Shown: one piece after another, positions 52,186 through 61,469 of the stretch
How the letters are laid out: the number at the start of each line of letters is the position of its first letter
Position numbering within the stretch: position 1 is the stretch's first letter
Source of the DNA: CAZRHR01 sp964599915
GTDB lineage: Bacteria; Bacteroidota; Bacteroidia; CAIKAF01
Direction: 5' to 3'
NCBI GenBank assembly: GCA_964599915.1
Contig: CAZRHR010000002.1
Location: 14,201 to 78,200 of the forward strand
Length of the DNA: 64,000 bases
The notes under the pieces: model-generated
Told to the model about the DNA's origin: nothing
Seen by the model: only the letters and a program-made list of their open reading frames with translations
Databases searched by the model: none
Translations under genes and position numbers: made by a program

Positions 52186-54747
52186 TTAGATTTTTACACT
52201 TAATCCCCCAACAATGCCCCAACGCGGAGACTCCGGATAAAATTCATTGCCCGGATCTAAAGGATTGGCACCCCGCTGGTGGGTAAGTCTCCACACAAAA
52301 TCGATGCGCAATACATTAAAAATGTTCTCAATCCCCGCATGTACCTCCACATAGGGCATGGTTTGCCCTGTTCTTTGGTCGCGCAATTCATAGGTACCCT
52401 GCGGCAATGCCATATAGGCTTTGTTGGCGTCTGAAATAGAACCTACCAGCATTTTAGCCCCAATAACCTCACGCCATTTAAGTTTTCGCAATCCAGGGAT
52501 TTTATTAAAAAATAAACCGTCAAAGAAATGCTCCACACGCACAGAAGCATATTGATCGGACACGAACTCAAAATAATTCATGAGGTTAAAGCCAAACATG
52601 TCATACATGTAGGTATCATTTCCAAGGTGAATTTCCATCAAGGGATAAGGAATGGTGCCCCAGATTTTCCCAGCCTGAATTTCCCAGTCAGTGTATCCCA
52701 AAGGTTTAATGCGTGCGCGATCTGCAATAGAGCATCGTACTGCATGGTACTCATAATCACTTCCCAAAACCCCTTTCATCCCGTATGTGTATTCCAATTT
52801 AATCACAGGATATTCCCCTCGAATAGCCCTTCTTTTCACCCGACCTCGAAGCCATTGCTGGCCATACGCCAAAGTGGTTTCAAAGCGAATTTCGGAACGG
52901 GTAAAATTTGGCAAATAATTAGAGATTTCACCATTCTGATCCAGCTCTCCAAAACGTAGAAATGGAGAGTCATGCACCCGCATCCAGTTCAAGGTCAATT
53001 TGGAATTTAGGCCTGTGAACCAGTCATGCTCATAAAAACCTTGAACGTCGTCAATAAAACTTATGTCTGTCAGGACCCTTCGACGTAAAAAGGTGCCAAT
53101 AAAGTTGTCCGGACGCCATTGGTTACGGGAAAGTCCTAATTGCTCATAATCCTGACGAATCCGCCAACCAAACATTCGCCAAGGATTCTTGTCCTTGTTC
53201 ACATGGTAAACGCCAGAACAATCCCATTTAAAGCGTTCATCACGGGTTCCATAGGTAACATGGGCTTCTACAAAAAACCTGCGGCTAATGGAATCGGAAG
53301 TCCGTCCACCCACTTTAATACGATGCCCTTCAATCTCATTCATGGACCATGTTTCATACAGGGGCCCATAGCCGAAGTAACCAAAATTCCAGTATCCTGA
53401 ACTGACCAAATCCCCGATTTTGTAGATGAATTGAAAGGTTGGATTCCGCTTTACAGCCGTTACTGCAGAGTCAATCTTCTTTTCCGTAGTGGTCAGGTCA
53501 ATAGGTCGTAAAGTGTCCCAAGTAAATTTTGAGACCCGCGCACCATCAATAATATCAACCTCAGCACCGGGCTTAGGAAAAATACTAGATGAAGGCTGGT
53601 TAAAAATATGGTTGGAATGCACCCTGGTGCGATGAATAAGCACCCTATACTTATCATTTTTCTTGGCTAGATTCATGGAAAAGTCCACAAAATCTTTCGG
53701 GTTAAAATCCATCCAGGCCTCATCATAACTGAGGACCCAAACCCCATCTGGCCGTCTGGAAAATCTGGCATCAATTTCGAAACTCGACACAAAATTAATG
53801 TTCGCCTCAGGGTTCATTTTTAAACGAAACCTGGTGACAGCCCAAGTGGTGTCATGCACATACATTTCACCTGAATACACCATTTCTTTTGGCAAACCAT
53901 CCTTTGGGCCAAAAGTGATGCGAAACTGCCGCATGTTATCAATGTACAAGGTGTCTGTAAGCTCATACGCATAATAACCCACAGCAGGATTCAACGGTCC
54001 TACGAAAGTTTTTCCTAGAATCAGCTGGTTATCATCGTAGAAATTAAAGTCCTGAAAAGTACCTAAAAATTGGGCAAAATTGTCGTTTTCTACGCCCGTC
54101 ATGGCAAACTTATGAATCACTTCCCGCTTAGATGCCCCGCGCTTTTTATAAATCTTGGACATCATCTCTGACAGAAGAAAGGGATAATATTTGGTGGTGT
54201 CACCGGGATATCTTCCTGTATACACAAGATCAAATATGGGTTTAAAGGCCTTGGTCACTTTGCCATTGACAAATTTTTCAGGTAGGTTATACGCATCGAA
54301 CTGCGATTTGGTATAGACATCTGATTCGACAGATTCAAAGCGGAAGGGGTCGTTTTCCCTTCTATACTTTTTCACAGAATCAATCACCTCCAAGGCGGGT
54401 CTTCGCTTACGGTACACCACTTGAATTTCATTTAATACCAACCCGGGCTTTAGCGTGAGCCTAACATTATTAATGGTTCCAGGTCGAATATTTAACGTGG
54501 TATCCTGATAGCCCAAAAATCGAACATGAAGTTTGGTCGGCTTTTGGTCGGTTTTCAACTCAAACCTGCCATCTACATCGGTCACCGTGCCAATAGATGT
54601 GCCACCAAAATATACATTCACGCCGGGGAGCGGGGTGTTACGCTTTTCTTTTGGATCTCCATCAAAAATCACCCCTTTCACCACCGTAACTTGTGCATGC
54701 AAGAAGGAGCTAAAAAAAAGAAAAAACAAAAGAAAACGCCACATCAT
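52186..54747 (-). CDS. DUF5686 outer-membrane protein with carboxypeptidase-like regulatory domain
   Basis: 853 residues. Signal peptide at 1-19 (ends LHAQ). Residues about 20-105 are a CarboxypepD_reg-like beta domain (VKGVIFDGDPKEKRNTPLPG, VTDVDGRFELKT, VRFLGYQDT). The rest matches DUF5686, ending in a beta-barrel-like region (alternating aromatic strands such as MEIHLGNDTYMYDMFGFNL and the terminal GIVGGLSVKI). The resemblance to a small TonB-type plug domain suggests an outer-membrane barrel; the function is unknown. It overlaps the AhpD-like gene by four bases. Confidence 0.88.
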   Translation of the reverse strand: MMWRFLLFFLFFSSFLHAQVTVVKGVIFDGDPKEKRNTPLPGVNVYFGGTSIGTVTDVDGRFELKTDQKPTKLHVRFLGYQDTTLNIRPGTINNVRLTLKPGLVLNEIQVVYRKRRPALEVIDSVKKYRRENDPFRFESVESDVYTKSQFDAYNLPEKFVNGKVTKAFKPIFDLVYTGRYPGDTTKYYPFLLSEMMSKIYKKRGASKREVIHKFAMTGVENDNFAQFLGTFQDFNFYDDNQLILGKTFVGPLNPAVGYYAYELTDTLYIDNMRQFRITFGPKDGLPKEMVYSGEMYVHDTTWAVTRFRLKMNPEANINFVSSFEIDARFSRRPDGVWVLSYDEAWMDFNPKDFVDFSMNLAKKNDKYRVLIHRTRVHSNHIFNQPSSSIFPKPGAEVDIIDGARVSKFTWDTLRPIDLTTTEKKIDSAVTAVKRNPTFQFIYKIGDLVSSGYWNFGYFGYGPLYETWSMNEIEGHRIKVGGRTSDSISRRFFVEAHVTYGTRDERFKWDCSGVYHVNKDKNPWRMFGWRIRQDYEQLGLSRNQWRPDNFIGTFLRRRVLTDISFIDDVQGFYEHDWFTGLNSKLTLNWMRVHDSPFLRFGELDQNGEISNYLPNFTRSEIRFETTLAYGQQWLRGRVKRRAIRGEYPVIKLEYTYGMKGVLGSDYEYHAVRCSIADRARIKPLGYTDWEIQAGKIWGTIPYPLMEIHLGNDTYMYDMFGFNLMNYFEFVSDQYASVRVEHFFDGLFFNKIPGLRKLKWREVIGAKMLVGSISDANKAYMALPQGTYELRDQRTGQTMPYVEVHAGIENIFNVLRIDFVWRLTHQRGANPLDPGNEFYPESPRWGIVGGLSVKI

Positions 54748-55109
54748 GCTTGTGAATTATACTGTTGAAGCGCATCCCAATAGGCTACGGCCCTGCGGGT
54801 ATGTGGAATCACAATGGTACCACCCACAAGATTTGCCACAGCTAAAAGCTCAAAAAATTCAGCTTCGGTGGTACCGGCAGAAACACATTGTTCAATATGG
54901 TACTTTACACAATCGTCGCAACGTAGAACAAGTGAGCCCATCAATCCCAAAAGTTCTTTGGTTTTGGTGGATAATGCACCCTCTTCATACGCACGCGCAT
55001 CCAAGTTAAACAGTCGCTTAATGACCAAATTGTCTGCCGATAAAATGCGGTCATTCATTTTACTTCTTTCCTCACGAAAAGACTCTACAATGGTCGATTG
55101 TTCACGCAT
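54744..55109 (-). CDS. Carboxymuconolactone decarboxylase/AhpD-like protein
   Basis: 121 residues. The AhpD-like core has LGLMGSLVLRCDDCVKYHIE with a redox CxxC and a His three positions on, as in peroxidase-type members; real decarboxylases lack the two Cys. VESFREERSKMNDRILSADN at the start is typical for the Bacteroidota branch. It may reduce peroxides or act as disulfide reductase; the partner is unknown. First gene of an operon with the DUF5686 gene and lptB. The promoter lies so close that the mRNA may be leaderless. Confidence 0.88.
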   Translation of the reverse strand: MREQSTIVESFREERSKMNDRILSADNLVIKRLFNLDARAYEEGALSTKTKELLGLMGSLVLRCDDCVKYHIEQCVSAGTTEAEFFELLAVANLVGGTIVIPHTRRAVAYWDALQQYNSQA

Positions 55110-55116
55110 ACGGGTA

Positions 55117-55146
55117 CAAAGCTAATAGGTACATGCTGCTTAGCAA
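55117..55146 (-). promoter_or_regulatory. Promoter of the AhpD-like operon
   Basis: On the minus strand TTG (55144-55146) and a perfect TAGCTTTG (55117-55124) are 19 bases apart. The -7 box ends seven bases before the ATG, so there is almost no leader. Confidence 0.6.
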
Positions 55147-55166
55147 AATTCTAGCCAAAATTAAAA

Positions 55167-55180
55167 TGGTTTTAAAACCA
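55167..55180. promoter_or_regulatory. 14-bp perfect palindrome upstream of the AhpD-like promoter
   Basis: TGGTTTTAAAACCA lies about 60 bases before the expected start site and between two minus-strand operons. It could be an operator or part of the tatC end. A weak CTGCT/AGCAG hairpin is just beside it (near 55188-55204). Confidence 0.35.
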
Positions 55181-55245
55181 GAGTTTCCTGCTTTGTCGCA
55201 GCAGTAAAGGTTTTTATCAAAATAAAAGTTTGTTAATTCTCAGCA

Positions 55246-56058
55246 TCAGGTGTTTTGCTGCCTATCCTTGGAACGCTGAACGCTTGCGGAAACCCAAATA
55301 GATACTTCATAAAGCAAACTGAGCGGCAGGGTTAAAAGAATTTGAGAGGCCACATCAGGCGGGGTAATAATCGCAGATAAAATGAGAATAATAACAAAGG
55401 CATGCCTACGGTACTTTTTCAAAAAGGCAGGCCCTAAAACACCAAGCTTGGTGAGAAAATAAACCAAAACCGGCAACTGAAATACGAGTCCCGTGCCAAG
55501 TGTTAGGCTAAGTAAAGTGGAAATGTAATTATCAAAGTCCGGGGCATTTTCAATAAAGGCGCTCACGCGGTAATTACCCAAGAAATGGATGGTGATAGGC
55601 GCAATCATGAGGTACCCAAACGCAACGCCCAAAAAGAACAATAGGGAGATGAAAAATGTAATCCCACGTACGGTTTTAATCTCTTTTTCGTGCAAGGCCG
55701 GCTTCACAAACCGCCACAATTCCCAAATAATGTAGGGAAATGCCATAATAATGCCCGCCACCATACATGCGTAGATATGCCAGATAAACTGACCACTCAT
55801 TTTCCGGCTTAAAAACTGCTTAATCTCCACTTTTCCCAGACATAATGCATCCGCATGCAACCAATCTGCTAGGGTACAAAACCATTGTTTCGAGATAAAA
55901 TCTTCGCGAAATGGACCAAAAATAATTTCATCAAAAAGGAACGGAGTAAAAAAGAAAGCCACAACCGCACCTATGACCATGGCCAAGGCAGAACGCCATA
56001 AATGCCCACGCAGCGCCTCAAGGTGCCCTAAAAAACTCATTTCCTTTTCCTGTGGCAT
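55246..56058 (-). CDS. tatC: Twin-arginine translocase subunit TatC
   Basis: 270 residues; the start could also be the ATG at 56040. TatC is the membrane receptor for folded Tat substrates such as Fe-S and molybdopterin proteins. Six membrane helices; MSFLGHLEALRGHLWRS, the FMAFPYIIWELWRFVKPALH-like loop and GVAFGYLMIAP are family hallmarks. An insert at about 70-95 (CTLADWLHADALCLGKVEIK) sits in the first periplasmic loop, as in other Bacteroidota. No tatA or tatB nearby. Confidence 0.94.
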   Translation of the reverse strand: MPQEKEMSFLGHLEALRGHLWRSALAMVIGAVVAFFFTPFLFDEIIFGPFREDFISKQWFCTLADWLHADALCLGKVEIKQFLSRKMSGQFIWHIYACMVAGIIMAFPYIIWELWRFVKPALHEKEIKTVRGITFFISLLFFLGVAFGYLMIAPITIHFLGNYRVSAFIENAPDFDNYISTLLSLTLGTGLVFQLPVLVYFLTKLGVLGPAFLKKYRRHAFVIILILSAIITPPDVASQILLTLPLSLLYEVSIWVSASVQRSKDRQQNT

Positions 56059-56063
56059 GGAGG

Positions 56064-56071
56064 CAAAAGTA
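56064..56071 (-). promoter_or_regulatory. TAnnTTTG -7 box of tatC
   Basis: TACTTTTG on the minus strand, exact consensus, five bases from the ATG at 56058. If transcription starts there, the ATG at 56040 (after AGGAAAAGGAA) may be the true start, or the mRNA is leaderless. Confidence 0.45.
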
Positions 56072-56414
56072 AGGATTTATATCCATTGAAATGGAGAGAA
56101 TATAACACATCAACGGACTGGATTTTCCAGCGAAAAAAGTGGGCTGAAAACAACGAAGAAACAAGAAAACGAGGTCTAACAAACGGCACACAAAAGGCGG
56201 AAGAGGTCAAGGCCACTTAATGCCCCAGGATGAATACCCCACTTCAAAAAATCAAACAAAGGAGCCCTCAGTAAGCCGCAACAATTCAGTCAACACGCCA
56301 TATCAATCTGACCTTCATTCAATCGATATTGGCATTGATTCAACTAAAAAAGAGCTGCAAAGGAAAAGCAACTTATGGCGTAAAACCTTGAAAATACGCA
56401 GCTCCATCCCTTGT
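56072..56414. other. Gap between tatC and the oxidase operon; no gene recognised
   Basis: The plus strand is A-rich. One open frame (56220-56525, plus) has no family likeness, is full of Ser, Asn and Lys, and runs into antisense of the oxidase gene, so it is not called. No tRNA or repeat was found. Confidence 0.5.
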
Positions 56415-56446
56415 AAAAAAAACGGGCACCTATTGGCGCCCGTTTC
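56415..56446 (-). terminator. Terminator of the act-cox operon
   Basis: On the minus strand AAACGGGCGCC pairs with GGTGCCCGTTT, followed by eight T in all. It lies about 20 bases past the coxA stop. Confidence 0.88.
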
Positions 56447-56466
56447 ATCTATCTTTTACCGGTTCA

Positions 56467-58317
56467 TTAATGATGAACTTCAGATTGTTTCTCTTTTTCA
56501 GTTAGAGGTTTGGTCTGCGGAATAAAGTCGGCCTCTTCTCCATTGGGCAAACTATAATCATAAGGCCAACGGTGAACCGCAGGAATATCGCCAGGCCAGT
56601 TACCATGTACATGTTTCACAGGCGTGGTCCACTCAAGTGTGGTGGAATTCCATGGATTCTCAGGAGCTTTAGGACCTTTAAGTGCAGAATAGATAAAGTT
56701 GAAGACGAAGATAAACTGAGCTAATCCACCTACGATAGCGAAAATCGAAATCACGGTATTCAGGTCAGCAAAACCATCGAAGAATTCAGGATTTTGGTAA
56801 TAGCGTCTAGGTACACCGGCCAATCCCATGTAGTGCATCGGGAAAAATACACCATACGCACCAATAAGGGTAATCCAGAAGTGAATATATCCGAGCTTAT
56901 TGTTCATCATACGCCCAAACATTTTGGGGAACCAGTGATACACGCCAGCGAAGGTACCAAACATGGAAGCTACACCCATTACGATATGGAAGTGGGCTAC
57001 CACAAAGTAGGTGTTGTGTAAGTTTACATCAAGTGCGGCATCAGCAAGGATAATACCTGTAAGACCACCAGTGATAAACAAGGATACAACACCCACGGCG
57101 AACATCATGCCAGGCGTGTACACAATGTTTCCTTTCCACAGCGTGGTGATGTAGTTAAACGCCTTGATGGCGGAAGGAATAGCAATCAACAACGTGGTGA
57201 AAGTAAACACGGCACCTAAAAGCGGGTTCATTCCGGTAATAAACATGTGGTGACCCCATACAATAAAGGACAAGAAAGCGATGGCCAACATTGAACCAAT
57301 CATGGCTCTGTATCCAAAAATGGGCTTCCGGCTGTTTACAGCAAGAACCTCAGAAGTAATTCCTAAGGATGGAAGAAGAATAATGTACACTTCAGGGTGA
57401 CCCAAGAACCAAAACAAGTGTTGGTACAATACAGGTGAACCGCCGGTTTGCTCCAATGCTTGTCCAGAAATAAAGATATCAGACAAGAAGAAGGAAGTAC
57501 CCATAGAACGGTCGAAGATGAGCAGTAACCCTGCTGCAAGTAGCACGGGGAAGGACAAAAGACCAAGAATAGCAGTAATAAAGAAAGCCCAAATGGTCAA
57601 TGGCATGCGCGTCATGGACATCCCTTGCGTACGAAGGTTCAGTACTGTGGCGATGTAATTTAAACCACCCATGAGTACCGAAACGATGAAGAGGACGATG
57701 GAAGTAAGCCAAAGGGTCATTCCAAGACCTGAACCAGAACTAGCTTGTGGTAAAGCAGAAAGCGGTGGGTAAACAACCCAACCTGAGGCAGCAGGGCCGG
57801 TTTCTACAAACAAAGAACAAAGCATCACAAAACTGGACAAGAAAAAGAACCAGTAGGACAACATGTTCAGGAAAGGAGAGGCCATATCTCTGGCACCTAA
57901 CTGCAATGGAATGAGTAGATTTGAGAAGGTACCTGACAAACCTGCGGTAAGTACCATGAACACAAGAATGGTACCGTGAATGGTTACAGCGGCCAAGTAA
58001 AAGTTAGGGTCTAAAACGCCACCGGGCGCCCATTTACCCAAGAAAGTCTCCAAAATAGGAACTTCTTGGCCAGGCCAACCCAATTGGATTCGGAAGAACA
58101 AAGACAAAGCCATACCCACAAGACCCATAATCATTCCTGTTATCAGGAACTGCTTCGCAATCATTTTATGGTCTTGCGAAAAAATGTATTTGGTAATGAA
58201 CGATTCTTTGTGGTGGTGATGACCATCATGTGCATGGTGATCGTGATGAACACCATGACCCGCAGCATGAGAAGTGCCGGCTGCAGAACCGTCTTGATGT
58301 AAAGTTTCTTCGTTCAT
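56467..58317 (-). CDS. ctaD: Cytochrome c oxidase subunit I
   Basis: 616 residues. It holds heme a, heme a3 and CuB and reduces oxygen while pumping protons. Twelve or more helices. WGHHMF gives two CuB His, FWFLGHPEVYII the third with the linked Tyr, the K-path Lys is in IPSAIKAFNYI, VVAHFHIVMG holds heme ligands, and RDMASPFLN the D-path Asp, so it is an A-type oxidase. The N-terminus is His-rich (about 15-38, HAAGHGVHHDHHAHDGHHHH). Last gene of the operon, 21 bases from coxB. Confidence 0.97.
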   Translation of the reverse strand: MNEETLHQDGSAAGTSHAAGHGVHHDHHAHDGHHHHKESFITKYIFSQDHKMIAKQFLITGMIMGLVGMALSLFFRIQLGWPGQEVPILETFLGKWAPGGVLDPNFYLAAVTIHGTILVFMVLTAGLSGTFSNLLIPLQLGARDMASPFLNMLSYWFFFLSSFVMLCSLFVETGPAASGWVVYPPLSALPQASSGSGLGMTLWLTSIVLFIVSVLMGGLNYIATVLNLRTQGMSMTRMPLTIWAFFITAILGLLSFPVLLAAGLLLIFDRSMGTSFFLSDIFISGQALEQTGGSPVLYQHLFWFLGHPEVYIILLPSLGITSEVLAVNSRKPIFGYRAMIGSMLAIAFLSFIVWGHHMFITGMNPLLGAVFTFTTLLIAIPSAIKAFNYITTLWKGNIVYTPGMMFAVGVVSLFITGGLTGIILADAALDVNLHNTYFVVAHFHIVMGVASMFGTFAGVYHWFPKMFGRMMNNKLGYIHFWITLIGAYGVFFPMHYMGLAGVPRRYYQNPEFFDGFADLNTVISIFAIVGGLAQFIFVFNFIYSALKGPKAPENPWNSTTLEWTTPVKHVHGNWPGDIPAVHRWPYDYSLPNGEEADFIPQTKPLTEKEKQSEVHH

Positions 58318-58338
58318 GGGAATATAAATTATCGGCTA

Positions 58339-59559
58339 TTATTGTAAACGTGAGGCAATGGGTTGGGGCGCAAAGGGTGTACCAGCTAAACGGTCACGGG
58401 TCTCTGTGCCAAAAGTAGTTTTAGAAGCGGCCCAAGCATCATATGCCTCTTTTTCAATGACACGAATGGGTAGCATCATGTTGAAGTGGGTAGCACCACA
58501 AATGTTGTTGCAATACAACCAATATTCAAAATCCTTTTTACCAGTGATACCGCGCATTTCAGCGGTGGTAATCACAGGAGTGAAGTTGAAATACGTTTTT
58601 GAACCCGGAACGCAGTACATGTGCACACGGAAGTGCGGCATATAAGCGGAGTGAATCACATCCTGAGAACGCATTTCCAGACTAATAGGAACACCTTTGG
58701 GGAGGAAAATGGTGTCGCGAACAATAATATCGTCTTCCACAGAAGCATATTGTCCACCTTGGGCATTTTCAAAATCCTCTTGGAATTGATAAAGTACGCG
58801 CAACTGGTGTGTCATCCGGCGTAAGCGAATGTTTTGATCTTTCAACAAAGAGTCGTTGGGAAACTTGTTGTCAATTACATTTCTCACATCTGCACTATCC
58901 TTGCGAATACGGGCGATTTGTTCATTCACCGTACCTTCATTGATAAGACCAAGAATGTTGGCATCATTAATCATGGTGTAATTTGCAGTTCCCAGTGCGT
59001 TATCACCTCCCGCATAGCGAGCGGTCCAGTCGAACTGGCGCGCGTACAACTCTACCACCATGGCGTTGGGATTTCTTTCAGTGGTATCATTCCATACCAA
59101 AAGACCTTTCAATACCAACACCGCCATAACCAGGGCAGGAATCAAGGTCCAAACCAACTCCAATTTGTTATTGTGAGCGTAGTGGGTAGCTCGGCGGTTT
59201 TTGTTGTAACGGTACTTATAAGCGAACCATAACAACAACGTCTGGGTAAGGAAAAATGCCAGCGTAATCACATAGAAATTGAGCATCAAAAGCTCGTCCA
59301 CTGCACTACCATGTTCAGAGGCAGAGACCGGAAGTTGATACTCGGGTGTAAAATACTTGGCTGTAAGGTAAATGAACATAGTGAACATTCCGAACAGCGA
59401 GAGCAACAGCAAAAAGGCATTGGTGTTGTTTTCCGCAGGCGTAACCTCGTAGGGCTTTTTGCCACGGAGAATGGCAGAAAATTCGAACACTTTCAGCAGG
59501 CGGGCTGCTGTATACAGGCTCAGAAGAATAACGGCCAGAAGTGCAATATTGATGAGCAT
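58339..59559 (-). CDS. coxB: Cytochrome c oxidase subunit II
   Basis: 406 residues, longer than usual. Helices at about 2-20, 50-70 and 90-112 precede the cupredoxin CuA domain. CuA ligands are present: His in DVIHSAYMPHF, then Cys, Cys, His and Met in YCNNICGATHFNM. The Glu normally between the two Cys (C-x-E-x-C) is Asn. A charged, coiled-coil-like insert of about 90 residues (about 195-285) splits the domain. No fused cytochrome c domain, so electrons come from a separate carrier or complex III. Confidence 0.95.
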   Translation of the reverse strand: MLINIALLAVILLSLYTAARLLKVFEFSAILRGKKPYEVTPAENNTNAFLLLLSLFGMFTMFIYLTAKYFTPEYQLPVSASEHGSAVDELLMLNFYVITLAFFLTQTLLLWFAYKYRYNKNRRATHYAHNNKLELVWTLIPALVMAVLVLKGLLVWNDTTERNPNAMVVELYARQFDWTARYAGGDNALGTANYTMINDANILGLINEGTVNEQIARIRKDSADVRNVIDNKFPNDSLLKDQNIRLRRMTHQLRVLYQFQEDFENAQGGQYASVEDDIIVRDTIFLPKGVPISLEMRSQDVIHSAYMPHFRVHMYCVPGSKTYFNFTPVITTAEMRGITGKKDFEYWLYCNNICGATHFNMMLPIRVIEKEAYDAWAASKTTFGTETRDRLAGTPFAPQPIASRLQ

Positions 59560-59606
59560 GTTCCGAGTTTCTTAAAGTATGAACAGAAAAATGGGTACAA
59601 AAGTTT

Positions 59607-60782
59607 TTAAATCGCGTGATGTTTGCTTTCACCTAAGAAAGGATGGTTTTGCGCCGTAAGTGGAGCAGAAGCCAATGCCCTGAAAGTGAAAAACAAAAAC
59701 AATCCTAGGAAGCCTAAAGAGACCCCGATGTCCATGAGACCAAATTGTACAAAACGGCCTAAAGAACCAGGCATCACCATTTGAAACAAGTCCATCAGGT
59801 GGCCAAGGAGAATCACGCTACCAGCAAACATCACCAGGTTGTAATTTCTTTTCGCATCTCTGTGCATTAGTACGATCAATGGGAAAACGAAATTACACAC
59901 CAGCATCACAAGCATTAAGGGCTTATATGGAGTATGAAAACGCTCAAGGAAATAGTTAATCTCTTCAGGAATGTTAGAATACCAAATCAACATGTATTGA
60001 CTAAACCATAGGTAGGTCCAAAAAATACTGAAGGCAAACATCATTTTAGCCAAATCATGGATGTGGCTTTGGTTCACATTAGGAAGAAAGCCATTCTTCT
60101 TAAGATACACTGTAATCAGCAACATGAAGGTGAGGGCACTTACCCAAAAACCTGCAAAGGTGTACCAGCCATAAAGCGTAGAAAACCAGTGTGGGTCAAT
60201 AGACATTAAAAAGTCCCAGGCAGAGGTAGAAGAAGTAACCGCGAAAAATACGAGGAACGCAGCAGACCACTGATAAGATTTCTTATGCCAGGTCATTCCG
60301 CCTTCTAGGTCTTCTTTCAAAGAGAATTTTCTCAATTTATTGATAAAGAAGAACCAACCACCAAGGTAAAGAAGGATACGTCCAAGCCAAAACTCATTAT
60401 TTAGCCATGTGGATTTCCAAGAGCTGTTGTAGATTACATCATTGGCTTGAAATTCGGGATCTAGCCAATGCCAAGTGTGGTTCAAATGAAAATAACCGGC
60501 CAGTGCCATAAAAAGAAGGAAAATGGCACCAATGGGGAAATACTGGGACATGGCTTCGGGAACACGCTTAAAAGCAGTATGCCATCCACCTTCGCCCACA
60601 TAGTGGACCGCAATAAAGAATGTACCAGCCAAGGCAATGGTCGTGTACCAAAAGGCGTTGATCAAAAGATTACTCCAAGCCCTATCGGGGTCAACCAAAA
60701 AATTGACCACCAAGGAGATGATTCCTATCCCAATAAGGGCAAAGAATGCATTTTTCGATTTTCCAGGAATTGTGAAGTTCAT
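59607..60782 (-). CDS. actF: Alternative complex III subunit ActF
   Basis: 391 residues, about ten helices. ActF is an integral-membrane subunit of the quinol:electron-acceptor oxidoreductase that takes the place of bc1. VGEGGWHTAFKRVPEAMSQY, HLNHTWHWLDPE and WSAAFLVFFAVTSSTSAWDF match the family. The following genes encode the oxidase to which ACIII passes electrons. Position after actE in the normal order. Confidence 0.92.
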   Translation of the reverse strand: MNFTIPGKSKNAFFALIGIGIISLVVNFLVDPDRAWSNLLINAFWYTTIALAGTFFIAVHYVGEGGWHTAFKRVPEAMSQYFPIGAIFLLFMALAGYFHLNHTWHWLDPEFQANDVIYNSSWKSTWLNNEFWLGRILLYLGGWFFFINKLRKFSLKEDLEGGMTWHKKSYQWSAAFLVFFAVTSSTSAWDFLMSIDPHWFSTLYGWYTFAGFWVSALTFMLLITVYLKKNGFLPNVNQSHIHDLAKMMFAFSIFWTYLWFSQYMLIWYSNIPEEINYFLERFHTPYKPLMLVMLVCNFVFPLIVLMHRDAKRNYNLVMFAGSVILLGHLMDLFQMVMPGSLGRFVQFGLMDIGVSLGFLGLFLFFTFRALASAPLTAQNHPFLGESKHHAI

Positions 60783-60808
60783 GATAATATCTTGACGGCA
60801 GTTTGTAA

Positions 60809-61459
60809 TTAAGGATTGGCAAGTTCAGGCGTAGCAGCCGGAGCAGGAGCCGAGGCAGAATCGGCTACAGCTGGTTTTTGCAGGGTTTGCACATACATGG
60901 CCACCTTCCAACGCTCTTCGGCGGACAATTGAGAAGCATAGCTTCCCATGTTGTTTTTACCCCACTGCATGGCATGGTAAATTTGCCCTTCAGTAATATC
61001 ACGCAGTTGCTCTGAATCGTAAGCAGGCGGTTGTAGGCCATAATTGTCTTTGGCCAGCAAAACTTTAACTACAGACCCATCGCCCTTACCTTGCGTACCA
61101 TGACATGGTGCACAAAATATGGTGTAAAGACGCTCACCTTCAGCCAAATTTTCCATGGTTTTAGGAAGCGGATTCCGTAAGTTGGCATAAGCAGCTGCCC
61201 TTCCCTCAGGACTATCGTCATAAGGATAAGGCATAAAATTCATCCGTTTGGTAGAATCCTCGCTGTAAGCGATGGTACCAGCCACAGGATTTTGATTGGT
61301 TTTGCCATCCGCGAAATTCGGATTTGCCTCACCAGGCTTGTACGCCGGGCTGTAATACATATCGGGCATGAATTCATAACCCGGACTGTTCTTATCCTTG
61401 GTGCAGGAAACCAATAACGCCCCTGCAAGAACACTTGATAATAGGATAGGAGTACGCAT
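60809..61459 (-). CDS. actE: Alternative complex III cytochrome c subunit ActE
   Basis: 216 residues from the ATG at 61459. An earlier ATG at 61483 would overlap actD. Lipoprotein signal with LLVSC, then a PDMYYSPAY segment typical of ActE, and one heme c site CAPCH (FCAPCHGTQGKGDG) with Met ligands in the region of HAMQWGKNNMGSYASQ. It carries electrons in ACIII toward the oxidase. The C-terminus is Pro- and Ala-rich. Confidence 0.93.
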   Translation of the reverse strand: MRTPILLSSVLAGALLVSCTKDKNSPGYEFMPDMYYSPAYKPGEANPNFADGKTNQNPVAGTIAYSEDSTKRMNFMPYPYDDSPEGRAAAYANLRNPLPKTMENLAEGERLYTIFCAPCHGTQGKGDGSVVKVLLAKDNYGLQPPAYDSEQLRDITEGQIYHAMQWGKNNMGSYASQLSAEERWKVAMYVQTLQKPAVADSASAPAPAATPELANP

Positions 61460-61469
61460 GATGTCCTGT

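Noticed and set aside
56220..56525. Open frame of 101 codons on the plus strand
   Set aside because: Low-complexity sequence, no recognisable domain, crosses the oxidase terminator hairpin and runs antisense into subunit I.
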